NCBI RefSeq assembly: GCF_013386825.1
Contig: NZ_JACARC010000034.1
Location: 224,032 to 288,031, forward strand
DNA from: Pseudomonas sp. IPO3778
GTDB lineage: Bacteria > Pseudomonadota > Gammaproteobacteria > Pseudomonadales > Pseudomonadaceae
DNA: 64,000 nucleotides
Direction of reading: 5' to 3'
Shown: in pieces, positions 17,275 to 26,166 of the stretch
Numbering within the stretch: position 1 is the first letter of the stretch
How the letters are laid out: the number at the start of each line of letters is the position of its first letter
Made by a program: the position numbers and the translations under genes
The notes under the pieces: model-generated
Databases searched by the model: none
What the model saw: only the letters and a program-made list of their open reading frames with translations
Told to the model about the DNA's origin: nothing

Positions 17275-18633
17275 TCAGACGGCGAAGAGCAGGAATTCCC
17301 GCTCCCACGAACTGATCACGCGCTTGAAGTTTTCATGCTCGGCCCGCTTGACCGCGACGTAGCCTGTGATGAATTTTTGACCCAGGTATTTCTCGATGGT
17401 CTTGCTGTTTTCCATGCGTTCCAGGGCGTCTTCGATGGTCAGCGGCAGGCGCAGGTTGCGTCGCTCGTAACCACGGCCCACCACCGGCGCGCTCGGGCTG
17501 ATGCCTTCAACCATGCCGATGTAGCCACACAGCAAGCTGGCGGCAATTGCCAGGTACGGGTTGGCATCGGCGCCCGGCAGGCGGTTTTCCACCCGGCGGT
17601 TTTGTGGGCCGGCGTCTGGAACCCGCAGGCCAACGGTGCGGTTTTCTTCGCCCCACTCCACGTTGACTGGCGCCGAGGTGTCGGGCAGGAAGCGGCGGAA
17701 CGAGTTGACGTTGGGCGCGAACAGCGGCAACAGCTCGGGGATGAATTTCTGCAGGCCGCCAATGTGATGCAGGAACAGCTCGCTCTTGGTCCCGTCTTCA
17801 TTGGAGAAGACGTTCTTGCCGGTGGCGATGTCGATGATGCTCTGGTGCAGGTGCATCGCGCTGCCGGGCTCGCCAGTCATGGGCTTGGCCATAAAGGTGG
17901 CCGCCACGTCGTGCTTGAGCGCCGCCTCGCGCATGGTGCGCTTGAACACCAAAATCTGGTCGGCCAGGGACAGTGCGTCGCCGTGACGGAAGTTGATTTC
18001 CATCTGCGCCGTGCCGTCTTCGTGGATCAGGGTGTCGAGGTCCAGTTCCTGCAGCTCGCACCAGTCGTAGACGTCTTCGAACAACGGGTCGAATTCGTTG
18101 GCCGCTTCTATAGAGAAGGACTGGCGACCGGTTTCCGGGCGGCCGGAACGGCCAATCGGCGGTTGCAGGGGGAAGTCCGGGTCTTCGCAGCGCTTGGTCA
18201 GGTAGAACTCCATCTCCGGCGCCACGATGGGCTGCCAGCCTTTATCGGCGTAGAGCTTGAGGACTTTCTTGAGCACGTTGCGCGGCGACAGCTCGATCGG
18301 GTTGCCTTGCTTGTCGTAGGTGTCGTGGATCACCTGGGCGGTAGGTTCTATGGCCCAGGGCACCAGGAACACCGCGTTCTCGTCCGGGCGGCAGATCATG
18401 TCGATGTCGGCCGGGTCGAGCAATTCGTAATAGATGTCGTCTTCGACATAGTCGCCGGTCACGGTCTGCAACAGAACGCTCTCGGGCAGGCGCATGCCTT
18501 TTTCGGCGATGAACTTGTTGGTCGGCGAGATCTTGCCCCGGGTGATGCCGGTGAGGTCGCCAATCATGCATTCGACTTCTGTGATCTTGTGGTCTTTCAA
18601 CCAATCGGTGAGCTGGTCGAGGTTGTTACTCAT
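17275..18633 (-). CDS. spuB: Glutamine-synthetase-like gamma-glutamylpolyamine synthetase SpuB
   Basis: The 452-residue protein is of the PuuA/GlnA type III branch. It shows IGDLTGITRGKI near the N-terminus, PEMEFYLTKR (metal site), QMEINFRHGDALSLADQ and MAKPMTGEPGSAMHLHQSI around the ATP site. It joins glutamate to a polyamine amino group with ATP. The ATG at 18633 follows an AGAGG site; an in-frame ATG at 18666 is less likely. It sits 39 bases after spuA and shares its role with the divergent spuI product, so the cell has two such ligases at this locus. Confidence 0.92.
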   Translation of the reverse strand: MSNNLDQLTDWLKDHKITEVECMIGDLTGITRGKISPTNKFIAEKGMRLPESVLLQTVTGDYVEDDIYYELLDPADIDMICRPDENAVFLVPWAIEPTAQVIHDTYDKQGNPIELSPRNVLKKVLKLYADKGWQPIVAPEMEFYLTKRCEDPDFPLQPPIGRSGRPETGRQSFSIEAANEFDPLFEDVYDWCELQELDLDTLIHEDGTAQMEINFRHGDALSLADQILVFKRTMREAALKHDVAATFMAKPMTGEPGSAMHLHQSIIDIATGKNVFSNEDGTKSELFLHHIGGLQKFIPELLPLFAPNVNSFRRFLPDTSAPVNVEWGEENRTVGLRVPDAGPQNRRVENRLPGADANPYLAIAASLLCGYIGMVEGISPSAPVVGRGYERRNLRLPLTIEDALERMENSKTIEKYLGQKFITGYVAVKRAEHENFKRVISSWEREFLLFAV

Positions 18634-18672
18634 AAATGCCTCTGGGCTGTGTTTCCTGACATCCATTAAAGG

Positions 18673-19452
18673 TCAGGCGTAAGTTGACGCAGCATCCGCG
18701 TCGCGTTGCATCACCCGCTTTCGACAGGCATTGCCAAATGCCTGGAAGATCGCGAGGTAGTGCGGGTTAGAGCTTACCTGCCATTCGGGGTGCCATTGCA
18801 CTCCTAAAGCAAAAGCCTTGCCCGCGGGGATCGAAAAGCCTTCGATCAAGCCGTCCGGCGCGGTGGCCTCGACCTGCAAACCGGGCGCCAGGCGGTCGAT
18901 GCCCTGGGAATGAATCGAGTTGACCTGGATCGTGTGTGGCAAACCCAGGCTTGCCAATACCCCATTCGGGGAGATGGCCACTGGGTGCGCCGGGCCATAC
19001 TGGATGTCCAGCGGCTGGGTGTCGTCTTCGCGGTGATCCATCATGCCCGGCACTTCGTGAACCTTCTGGTGCAGGCTGCCGCCAAACGCTACGTTCATTT
19101 CCTGGAAGCCACGGCAAATCCCCAGCACCGGAACGCCCGCTGCGACGGCGGCGCGCAGCAGCGGCAAGGTGGTTTGGTCCCGTGCAGAATCATGAGCAGT
19201 CCCGGGCGCGCTGGCCGGACCGTCGTAGTGAAAGGGTTCGATGTTGGAAGGTGAGCCGGTAAAAAGAATGCCGTCCAGGCCGTCAAGAATATTGGCCGGG
19301 TCGAGCAGATCCGCCAGGGACGGAATAATCAATGGCAAGCCCTTGGCAGCGGTGGCCACTGCACGGACGTATTTGTCGCCACTGATGTGATAAGCATGCA
19401 GACCTACCTGTTTGGAGCAGGCGGTGACGCCGATTAACGGCAGGCGAGACAT
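18673..19452 (-). CDS. spuA: Gamma-glutamyl-GABA hydrolase SpuA (class-I glutamine amidotransferase type)
   Basis: The 259-residue PuuD-type enzyme has the nucleophile elbow LGICRGFQEMNVAFGG (catalytic Cys), and the catalytic His/Glu in ALGVQWHPEWQ. It releases 4-aminobutyrate from gamma-glutamyl-GABA, the last step of the gamma-glutamylated polyamine route. It is the first gene of the leftward spu cluster and is divergent from spuI over 278 bases. The C-terminus extends with a basic, Ala-rich tail after the family domain. Confidence 0.92.
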   Translation of the reverse strand: MSRLPLIGVTACSKQVGLHAYHISGDKYVRAVATAAKGLPLIIPSLADLLDPANILDGLDGILFTGSPSNIEPFHYDGPASAPGTAHDSARDQTTLPLLRAAVAAGVPVLGICRGFQEMNVAFGGSLHQKVHEVPGMMDHREDDTQPLDIQYGPAHPVAISPNGVLASLGLPHTIQVNSIHSQGIDRLAPGLQVEATAPDGLIEGFSIPAGKAFALGVQWHPEWQVSSNPHYLAIFQAFGNACRKRVMQRDADAASTYA

Positions 19453-19605
19453 GAAGCACCCCGGTATTATTGCTGTTATGGGTTTGAATCGAGCTTAGCC
19501 TTGTTCATTTTTTTACACAACACCCCCGTAAAAAATACAACACGGCCCGCTCAAACGTGCTGGTTCCAAGAGCACCAAACCCAAAAAATCGCCCCAAAAA
19601 GCCCC

Positions 19606-19630
19606 AAAAAAGCCCTCAAGGCGCTTTTTT
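19606..19630. terminator. A/T-flanked hairpin between divergent spuA and spuI
   Basis: AAAAAAGC on the left pairs with GCTTTTTT on the right around an inner CC-TCAA-GG stem with one bulged base. T-runs exist on both strands, so it could terminate short leader transcripts in either direction or isolate the two promoters. The surrounding 19560-19660 region is full of short CCCCAAAA repeats. No polyamine-responsive operator is recognised. Confidence 0.45.
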
Positions 19631-19730
19631 AGGGCAAAAAAGGCCTCGCTTGACTTCGGGATGCCGTTCGGGTTGACTGAAACCCGAAGAGATCAATGAT
19701 TGATATTTTTAACAACAAAGGTGTTGCATC

Positions 19731-21107
19731 ATGTCGGTACCCCCGCGTGCCGTTCAGCTTAACGAAGCGAACGCGTTCCTTAAGGATCATCCTGAGGTTC
19801 TGTACGTAGACCTTCTAATTGCGGATATGAATGGTGTGGTGCGCGGCAAGCGCATCGAACGCACCAGCCTCCACAAGGTTTACGAGAAGGGCATTAACCT
19901 GCCTGCCTCTCTATTTGCCCTGGATATCAACGGCTCAACGGTGGAAAGCACCGGCCTGGGTCTGGACATCGGTGATGCTGACCGAATCTGTTATCCAATC
20001 CCCGACACCCTGTGCAATGAACCGTGGCAAAAGCGCCCAACCGCGCAATTGCTGATGACCATGCACGAACTCGAAGGTGAACCTTTCTTCGCCGATCCTC
20101 GCGAAGTCCTCCGCCAAGTTGTAAGCAAATTTGACGACCTCGGTCTGACCATCTGCGCCGCATTCGAGCTGGAGTTCTACCTGATTGACCAGGAGAACGT
20201 GAATGGCCGGCCACAACCGCCCCGCTCGCCGATCTCCGGCAAACGCCCGCACTCGACACAGGTCTACCTGATCGACGACCTCGACGAATACGTCGACTGC
20301 CTCCAGGACATTCTGGAAGGTGCAAAAGAGCAAGGCATCCCTGCCGACGCCATCGTCAAGGAAAGTGCCCCGGCGCAGTTCGAAGTGAACCTGCACCACG
20401 TTGCCGACCCTATAAAGGCCTGCGACTACGCGGTACTGCTCAAGCGTCTGATCAAGAACATCGCCTACGACCATGAGATGGACACCACCTTCATGGCCAA
20501 GCCTTACCCGGGCCAGGCAGGCAACGGCTTACACGTACACATTTCGATCCTGGACAAGGACGGCAAGAACATCTTTGCCAGCGAGGATCCCGAGCAGAAC
20601 GCCGCATTGCGTCACGCGATCGGCGGTGTGCTGGAGACCCTACCCGCCCAAATGGCGTTCCTGTGCCCTAACGTCAACTCCTACCGTCGTTTTGGCGCAC
20701 AGTTCTATGTGCCGAACTCGCCGTGCTGGGGCCTGGATAACCGCACCGTGGCGATTCGCGTACCGACCGGCTCGTCCGACGCCGTACGTATCGAACACCG
20801 TGTCGCCGGCGCCGACGCCAACCCTTACCTGCTGATGGCTTCCGTGCTGGCAGGCGTGCACCACGGCCTGACCAACAAGATCGAGCCTGGCGCACCGGTG
20901 GAAGGCAACAGCTACGAGCAGAACGAACAGAGCCTGCCGAACAACCTGCGTGATGCCCTGCGCGAGTTGGACGACAGCGAGGTGATGGCCAAGTACATCG
21001 ATCCTAAATACATCGATATCTTCGTCGCCTGTAAGGAAAGTGAGCTGGAAGAGTTCGAACACTCCATCTCCGACCTTGAGTACAACTGGTACCTGCATAC
21101 CGTGTAA
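19731..21107 (+). CDS. spuI: Glutamylpolyamine synthetase SpuI (PauA-type glutamine synthetase family)
   Basis: The 458-residue ligase is related to SpuB but transcribed divergently. It carries ADMNGVVRGKRIER, FELEFYLIDQEN, AQFEVNLHHVADPIKACDYA, MAKPYPGQAGNGLHVHISI and RVAGADANPYLLMASVLAG, which cover the two metal and nucleotide sites of the GlnA fold. It commits putrescine or spermidine to the gamma-glutamyl pathway. It is followed by a strong terminator at 21123 and is monocistronic. Lower GC and altered codon use at the start (residues 1-60) may reflect expression control. Confidence 0.93.
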   Translation: MSVPPRAVQLNEANAFLKDHPEVLYVDLLIADMNGVVRGKRIERTSLHKVYEKGINLPASLFALDINGSTVESTGLGLDIGDADRICYPIPDTLCNEPWQKRPTAQLLMTMHELEGEPFFADPREVLRQVVSKFDDLGLTICAAFELEFYLIDQENVNGRPQPPRSPISGKRPHSTQVYLIDDLDEYVDCLQDILEGAKEQGIPADAIVKESAPAQFEVNLHHVADPIKACDYAVLLKRLIKNIAYDHEMDTTFMAKPYPGQAGNGLHVHISILDKDGKNIFASEDPEQNAALRHAIGGVLETLPAQMAFLCPNVNSYRRFGAQFYVPNSPCWGLDNRTVAIRVPTGSSDAVRIEHRVAGADANPYLLMASVLAGVHHGLTNKIEPGAPVEGNSYEQNEQSLPNNLRDALRELDDSEVMAKYIDPKYIDIFVACKESELEEFEHSISDLEYNWYLHTV

Positions 21108-21122
21108 GCGGTTGTCGCATTG

Positions 21123-21160
21123 AAAAAACGCCACAGGCTTTTGGTCTGTGGCGTTTTTTT
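21123..21160 (+). terminator. Rho-independent terminator of spuI
   Basis: A perfect 14-base stem, AAAAAACGCCACAG with CTGTGGCGTTTTTT, around a nine-base loop ends in seven T residues, 16 bases after the spuI stop. Confidence 0.95.
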
Positions 21161-21171
21161 ATGCCTGCCTG

Positions 21172-21268
21172 TAGGAGCGAGCTTGCTCGCGAAAAACCTG
21201 AGCGCACCGCGTTGATTCAGGATGCCAGCGTCATCGTTAACGACCCTCGCGAGCAAGCTCGCTCCTAC
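21172..21268. repeat. REP inverted pair, GAGCTTGCTCGCGAA type
   Basis: GTAGGAGCGAGCTTGCTCGCG and its complement CGCGAGCAAGCTCGCTCCTAC flank about 55 bases. This REP class differs from the aagcc/ggctt type at 6746, 9196 and 10094. Confidence 0.88.
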
Positions 21269-21327
21269 AAGGTATGGATCATGTTCGCGCTCTGCGTACA
21301 ATGCCCGCTGCCCTGTAGGAGACTTCA

Positions 21328-21966
21328 ATGAATCGCCCCGCCGCCCCTCGCAAACCCCGCGCCCGCAGCCAGGCCCGGATCGACGCGATCCTCGACGCCG
21401 CCCGCACGTTGCTGGCCGCCGAAGGTGTGGCCAGCCTGTCGATCTACAGCGTGGCCGAACGGGCGCAGATTCCGCCGTCATCGGTGTACCACTTCTTCGC
21501 CAGCGTGCCGGCCTTGCTCGAAGCGCTGACCGCCGACGTCCACGCCGCCTTTCGCGCGGCCATTCAAGCACCCATCGACCACAACTCACTCAGCCACTGG
21601 CGTGACCTGTCCTGCGTGGTCGAGCAGCGCATGCTCACCATCTACAGCAACGACGCCGCCGCCCGACAATTGATCCTGGCCCAGCACGGCCTGACCGAAG
21701 TGACACAGGCTGACCGCCAGCACGACCTGGAGCTGGGAAACCTGATGCATGAAGTGTTCAACCGGCATTTCGAGGTGCCGAGCCTGCCCGCCGATGTCGA
21801 CGTGTTTGCCCTGGCCCTGGAGCTGAGCGACCGCGTCTACGCGCGCTCGGTGCACCAGCACGGGCAGATCACCCCGCGTATGGCCGAGGAAGGCATGCGG
21901 GTGTTTGATGCGTATGTGGGGCTTTATCTGCCGGCGTTCTTGCCCAAGCGGGTGGTCACTGCCTGA
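21328..21966 (+). CDS. TetR-family transcriptional regulator
   Basis: The 212-residue protein starts with a basic arm (NRPAAPRKPRARSQARIDAI) and a TetR helix-turn-helix, VASLSIYSVAERAQIPPSSV followed by YHFFASVPALLEAL. The C-terminal ligand and dimer domain is not recognisable. It has an upstream GTAGGAGA site before ATG 21328. It stands alone between two REP pairs, with ssuF convergent downstream, so no obvious target is adjacent. Confidence 0.85.
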   Translation: MNRPAAPRKPRARSQARIDAILDAARTLLAAEGVASLSIYSVAERAQIPPSSVYHFFASVPALLEALTADVHAAFRAAIQAPIDHNSLSHWRDLSCVVEQRMLTIYSNDAAARQLILAQHGLTEVTQADRQHDLELGNLMHEVFNRHFEVPSLPADVDVFALALELSDRVYARSVHQHGQITPRMAEEGMRVFDAYVGLYLPAFLPKRVVTA

Positions 21967-21991
21967 TTGATGTGTTGCCCACAAAGGCCTT

Positions 21992-22063
21992 ATCGCAGGC
22001 AAGCCAGCTCCCACATTTGACTGCGTTCACAGATCAAAATGTGGGAGCTGGCTTGCCTGCGAT
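21992..22063. repeat. REP inverted pair, aagcc/ggctt type
   Basis: ATCGCAGGCAAGCCAGCTCC and its exact complement flank 23 bases. It separates the convergent TetR gene and ssuF. Confidence 0.88.
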
Positions 22064-22083
22064 GGCGGTTTCAAGAACGCCGA

Positions 22084-22299
22084 TCACAACTTGGCGATCG
22101 ACACCTCGGTGGATTTGACGAAGGCAATCACTTCACTGCCAATCACCAGCTCCAGCTCTTTCACCGAACGGGTGGTGATCACCGAAGTGACGATGCCGGA
22201 CGCGGTCTGTACGTCGATTTCCGACAGCACGTCGCCTTCGACGATTTCCTTGATAGTGCCTTTGAACTGGTTACGCACGTTGATGGCTTTAATAGTCAT
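22084..22299 (-). CDS. ssuF: Molybdate/molybdopterin-binding TOBE-domain protein SsuF
   Basis: The 71-residue single Mop/TOBE domain has MTIKAINVRNQFKGTIKEIV and the conserved ITTRSVKELELVIGSEVIAF end. Such proteins bind molybdate in oligomers. In P. putida the equivalent gene closes the ssuEADCBF operon and is needed for sulfonate use, though its molecular role is unclear. ATG at 22299 follows an AGGAA site; the annotated frame opens further upstream but the start gives the expected length. It lies 29 bases after ssuB. Confidence 0.88.
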   Translation of the reverse strand: MTIKAINVRNQFKGTIKEIVEGDVLSEIDVQTASGIVTSVITTRSVKELELVIGSEVIAFVKSTEVSIAKL

Positions 22300-22328
22300 G
22301 GTCGTTCTTCCTGTGTAAGACAAGTGAG

Positions 22329-23135
22329 TTATTGCGCCCAACGCAATTGCGTAGGCAGCGGTGAAACAGGTTCGGGTTCCGGCGGAGTGCCGGGCAGCGA
22401 CAACACACGGTTAAGCACTTCGGTTTCCAGCGCCGCCAGGCGGTGGGAGCCGCGTACCCGCGGCCGTGGGAGTTCCACGTGCAGGTCCAGGCCGATTTCG
22501 CCGTCTTCGATCAGGATCACCCGGTCGGCAATGGCCACGGCTTCGCTGACGTCGTGGGTCACCAGCAGCACGGTAAAGCCGTGCTTCTGCCAGAGGTTCT
22601 CGATCAGTTGCTGCATCTCGATGCGGGTCAGGGCATCCAGCGCCCCCAGCGGTTCGTCCAGCAGCAACAGGCGTGGTTGGTGAATCAAGGCGCGGGCCAG
22701 GGCCACGCGCTGCTTCTGGCCACCGGACAACGCCGCCGGCCACTCATTGGCGCGCTCGGCCAGGCCGACCGCTTCCAGCGCTTCCAACGCCTGTGGGCGC
22801 CAGTTGCCCTTGAGGCCCAGGCCCACGTTGTCGATGATCTTTTTCCACGGCAGCAGGCGCGCTTCCTGGAACATCAACCGCGTGTCTTCAATCGCTTCGC
22901 TCAGCGGCGCGGAACCGGCGAGCAATTCGCCGCCACTGGCTTTATCCAGGCCGGCCAGCAGGCGCAGCAAGGTACTTTTGCCGCAACCGCTACGGCCTAC
23001 TACCGCAACGAATTGCCCCGCAGGAATGTGCAGGTCGATTTCCTTGAGCACTTCCCGCGCGCCGAACGCCTTGCGCAACTTGCGCACGGCCAGGGGAATG
23101 CCCCGCAGCAGACGTGGAGGTTGTTGAGCTGTCAT
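22329..23135 (-). CDS. ssuB: Aliphatic sulfonate ABC transporter ATP-binding protein SsuB
   Basis: The 268-residue ATPase shows VVGRSGCGKSTLLRLLAGL (Walker A), LSGGQKQRVALARALIHQP (signature), LLLLDEPLGALD (Walker B) and LLVTHDVSEAVA (switch His). It powers SsuC for import of alkanesulfonates captured by SsuA. Its start overlaps the ssuC stop by four bases. The C-terminal 40 residues are proline-rich and variable. Confidence 0.93.
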   Translation of the reverse strand: MTAQQPPRLLRGIPLAVRKLRKAFGAREVLKEIDLHIPAGQFVAVVGRSGCGKSTLLRLLAGLDKASGGELLAGSAPLSEAIEDTRLMFQEARLLPWKKIIDNVGLGLKGNWRPQALEALEAVGLAERANEWPAALSGGQKQRVALARALIHQPRLLLLDEPLGALDALTRIEMQQLIENLWQKHGFTVLLVTHDVSEAVAIADRVILIEDGEIGLDLHVELPRPRVRGSHRLAALETEVLNRVLSLPGTPPEPEPVSPLPTQLRWAQ

Positions 23136-23920
23136 GCCGCACCTCCTTTATTCGATTGATAGGCCGGGTGCCAGCGCAGCCAGACACGTTCCAGGCTACG
23201 GGCGGCCAGGTCTGCCAGCTTGCCGAGCACGGCGTACAGCACGATCGCCAGTACCACCACGTCGGTTTGCAGGAATTCCCGGGCGTTCATCGCCAGGTAG
23301 CCAATGCCGGAGCTGGCGGAGATGGTTTCCGCAACGATCAGCGTCAGCCACATAAAGCCCAGCGCAAAACGCACGCCGACCAGGATCGAAGGCAAGGCCC
23401 CCGGCAAAATCACCTGGCGAAACAGGCTGAAACCAGACAAGCCATAACTGCGGGCCATTTCCACCAGCGCCGGGTCGACGTTGCGGATGCCGTGGTAAGT
23501 GTTGAGGTAGATCGGAAACAGCGTGCCGAGGGCGACCAGGAAGATCTTCGCCGTCTCATCAATGCCGAACCACAGGATCACCAGCGGGATCAGCGCCAGG
23601 TGCGGCACGTTGCGGATCATCTGCACCGAACTGTCCAGCAGGCGTTCACCCCAGGTGGACAGGCCGGTGATAAAGCCCAGGGCCAGGCCAATGCCGCCGC
23701 CAATGACAAAACCCAGGCCCGCACGCCAGCCGCTGATGGCCAGGTGTGTCCAGATTTCGCCGCTGCGCACCAGGCTGACGCCCGCTTCGACCACCGCGCT
23801 GGGCGCCGGCAGAATGCGGGTCGACAACCAACCGGCCGACACCGAAAGCTGCCATACCGCCAGCAACAGAATCGGCAGCGCCCACGGCGCCAATCGATGA
23901 CTTAATTTTTCAAGGTTCAT
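23132..23920 (-). CDS. ssuC: Aliphatic sulfonate ABC transporter permease SsuC
   Basis: The 262-residue permease of the SsuC/TauC type has about six helices and the loop EMARSYGLSGFSLFRQVILP that contacts SsuB. GFMWLTLIVAETISASSGIG is a family stretch. It overlaps ssuB by four bases and follows ssuD by nine bases, confirming a tightly packed operon under sulfur-starvation control in relatives. Confidence 0.93.
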   Translation of the reverse strand: MNLEKLSHRLAPWALPILLLAVWQLSVSAGWLSTRILPAPSAVVEAGVSLVRSGEIWTHLAISGWRAGLGFVIGGGIGLALGFITGLSTWGERLLDSSVQMIRNVPHLALIPLVILWFGIDETAKIFLVALGTLFPIYLNTYHGIRNVDPALVEMARSYGLSGFSLFRQVILPGALPSILVGVRFALGFMWLTLIVAETISASSGIGYLAMNAREFLQTDVVVLAIVLYAVLGKLADLAARSLERVWLRWHPAYQSNKGGAA

Positions 23921-23929
23921 GGCGGCGCC

Positions 23930-25078
23930 TCAGCTCTGGGACGCAGCTTTGGGAAGGATGTCGTTGGCGACCATTTCGCCGAACGGGCTGACGTAACCGG
24001 CGCCTTTGGGCAACTCGGGACGCTCGATGTCCAGGTGCGGGAACAGCAACTCGGCGACGCGATACGACTCTTCCAGGTGTGGATAACCGGAGAAGATAAA
24101 GGTGTCGATGCCCAGGTCGGCGTATTCCTTGACGCGCGCAGCCACGGTCGGGCCATCGCCCACCAAGGCTGTGCCGGCACCACCGCGTACCAGGCCGACG
24201 CCGGCCCACAGGTTGGGGCTGACTTCCAGGTTGTCGCGGCTGCCGCCATGCAAGGCGGCCATGCGTTGCTGGCCCACGGAATCAAAGCGCGACAACGAGG
24301 CCTGGGCACGGGCGATGGTTTCATCGTCTACGTGGGAGATCAGTTTGTCGGCGGCCTGCCAGGCTTCGGCGTTGGTTTCACGCACGATCACATGCAGGCG
24401 AATACCGAAGCGCAGGGTACGCCCGAGCTTGGCGGCCTTGGCGCGAACCTGTGCGATCTTTTCCGCCACCGCGGCCGGTGGCTCGCCCCAGGTCAGGACC
24501 ATTTCCACCTGTTCGGCTGCCAGGTCCTGGGCCGCGTCGGAGGAACCGCCGAAATACAGCGGCGGACGGGGTTGCTGGATCGGCGGGTAGAGCAATTTGG
24601 CGCCTTTGACGCTGATGTGCTGGCCGTCGTAATCAACGGTTTCGCCTTCCAGCACGCGGCGCCAGATGCGGGTGAATTCCACCGACGCCTGATAACGCTC
24701 TTCATGGCTCAGGAATAAACCGTCGCCGGCCAATTCTTCCGGGTCGCCACCGGTCACCAGGTTGAATAACGCCCGGCCACCGGACAAACGATCCAGGGTG
24801 GCCGCCTGACGTGCCGCCACCGTCGGGGAGATGATCCCGGGGCGCAGCGCGACAAGGAATTTCAAGCGCTGGGTCACCGGGATCAGCGACGCCGCCACCA
24901 GCCACGAGTCTTCGCAGGAGCGGCCAGTGGGGATCAGCACGCCGCCGAAGCCCAGGCGGTCTGCCGCCTGGGCCACTTGCTGCAGATAACCGTGATCAAC
25001 GGCGCGAGCGCCTTCGGCGGTGCCAAGGTAATGGCCGTCACCGTGGGTAGGCAGGAACCAGAAAATATTGAGGCTCAT
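23930..25078 (-). CDS. ssuD: FMNH2-dependent alkanesulfonate monooxygenase SsuD
   Basis: The 382-residue luciferase-fold enzyme starts MSLNIFWFLPTHGDGHYLGT, with GGVLIPTGRSCEDSWLVAAS and the RSC active-site-region Cys seen in SsuD. GFRxxNxLVTGGDPEELAGD-like residues lie at ALFNLVTGGDPEELAGDGL. It uses reduced FMN made by SsuE to split C-S bonds, giving aldehyde and sulfite. ATG 25078 was chosen because homologues start there and an AGGAGA site precedes it. Confidence 0.94.
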   Translation of the reverse strand: MSLNIFWFLPTHGDGHYLGTAEGARAVDHGYLQQVAQAADRLGFGGVLIPTGRSCEDSWLVAASLIPVTQRLKFLVALRPGIISPTVAARQAATLDRLSGGRALFNLVTGGDPEELAGDGLFLSHEERYQASVEFTRIWRRVLEGETVDYDGQHISVKGAKLLYPPIQQPRPPLYFGGSSDAAQDLAAEQVEMVLTWGEPPAAVAEKIAQVRAKAAKLGRTLRFGIRLHVIVRETNAEAWQAADKLISHVDDETIARAQASLSRFDSVGQQRMAALHGGSRDNLEVSPNLWAGVGLVRGGAGTALVGDGPTVAARVKEYADLGIDTFIFSGYPHLEESYRVAELLFPHLDIERPELPKGAGYVSPFGEMVANDILPKAASQS

Positions 25079-25103
25079 GGAGTTGTCTCCTGAAGAAGTC
25101 GGA

Positions 25104-26072
25104 TTACGGCGCTTTGGCAACGGCGGCGGGTGGCGTCCAGATCACGTCCTTGATGCTCAAGGGCTTGGGGATCAATTTGAGTTGGTAGAAGCTGTCGGCG
25201 ATTTTCTGCTGTGCGGCGACCACATCCGGGGTCAGGAACAGCGCGCCATAGCCCTGGCGTTTCACCGAGGTCAGGGTGATGTCCGCCGGCAGGCCCAGCA
25301 GCGGTGCGACTTGTTCGGTGACCTGTTCCGGGTTGGCCTTGGACCATTCGCCCACGGCGCGTACTTCTTCCACCAGGGCCTTGATCACTTCAGGGTGTTT
25401 TTCGGCGTAAGGCCTGGTGGCCAGGTAGAACTGGTGGTTGTCGGCAATGCCGGTGCCGTCACGCAGGGTGCGGGCTTGCAGTTGTTTCTCGGCGGCCGCC
25501 TGGTACGGGTCCCAGATCACCCAGGCATCGACGCTGCCACGCTCGAACGCGGCGCGGGCATCGGCGGGCGGCAGGAACACGGTGTGCACATCGGTGTATT
25601 TCAGGCCGGCATCTTCCAGGGCACGCACCAGCAGGTAGTGCACATTGGAGCCTTTGTTGAGGACGATTTTCTTGCCCTTGAGGTCTTGCACCGAGGTGAT
25701 CGGCGAATCTTTCGGCACCAGGATCGCTTCACTGGTGGGCGCCGGTGGCTCGTAGGCGACGTAGAGCAAATCGGCACCGGCCGCCTGGGCGAACACGGGC
25801 GGGGTTTCGCCCGTCACGCCGAAGTCGATGGAGCCGACGTTCAAACCTTCCAGCAACTGCGGGCCGCCGGGAAATTCCGTCCACTGCACCTGCACGCCCT
25901 GCTCGGCCAGGCGCTTTTCCAGCGAGCCCTTGGCCTTGAGCAGCACCAGGGTGCCGTATTTCTGATAGCCGATCCGCAGGGTCTCGGCGGCTTGAGCTTG
26001 AACAATGGCGCCGAAGGACACAGCCGCAGCAAACAGTGCGACCAGACCACGACGCAAGATGACAGTGCGCAT
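25104..26072 (-). CDS. ssuA: Aliphatic sulfonate-binding periplasmic protein SsuA
   Basis: The 322-residue receptor has a signal peptide ending near VQAQAAETLRIGYQKYGTL. LRIGYQKYGTLVLLKAKGSL and GVTGETPPVFAQAAGADLLY are typical of the SsuA/TauA group. It binds alkanesulfonates in the periplasm and hands them to SsuBC. It is separated from ssuE by 94 bases and from ssuD by 25. Confidence 0.92.
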   Translation of the reverse strand: MRTVILRRGLVALFAAAVSFGAIVQAQAAETLRIGYQKYGTLVLLKAKGSLEKRLAEQGVQVQWTEFPGGPQLLEGLNVGSIDFGVTGETPPVFAQAAGADLLYVAYEPPAPTSEAILVPKDSPITSVQDLKGKKIVLNKGSNVHYLLVRALEDAGLKYTDVHTVFLPPADARAAFERGSVDAWVIWDPYQAAAEKQLQARTLRDGTGIADNHQFYLATRPYAEKHPEVIKALVEEVRAVGEWSKANPEQVTEQVAPLLGLPADITLTSVKRQGYGALFLTPDVVAAQQKIADSFYQLKLIPKPLSIKDVIWTPPAAVAKAP

Positions 26073-26166
26073 GGCGCTCTCTCCACAATACGATTAGGGG
26101 GTTGGCTGCACCTGCTTGGCCGTTGGCGGCTGAGTAAGGTGAGTAGTACTTAAATTCCGGTAAGGC

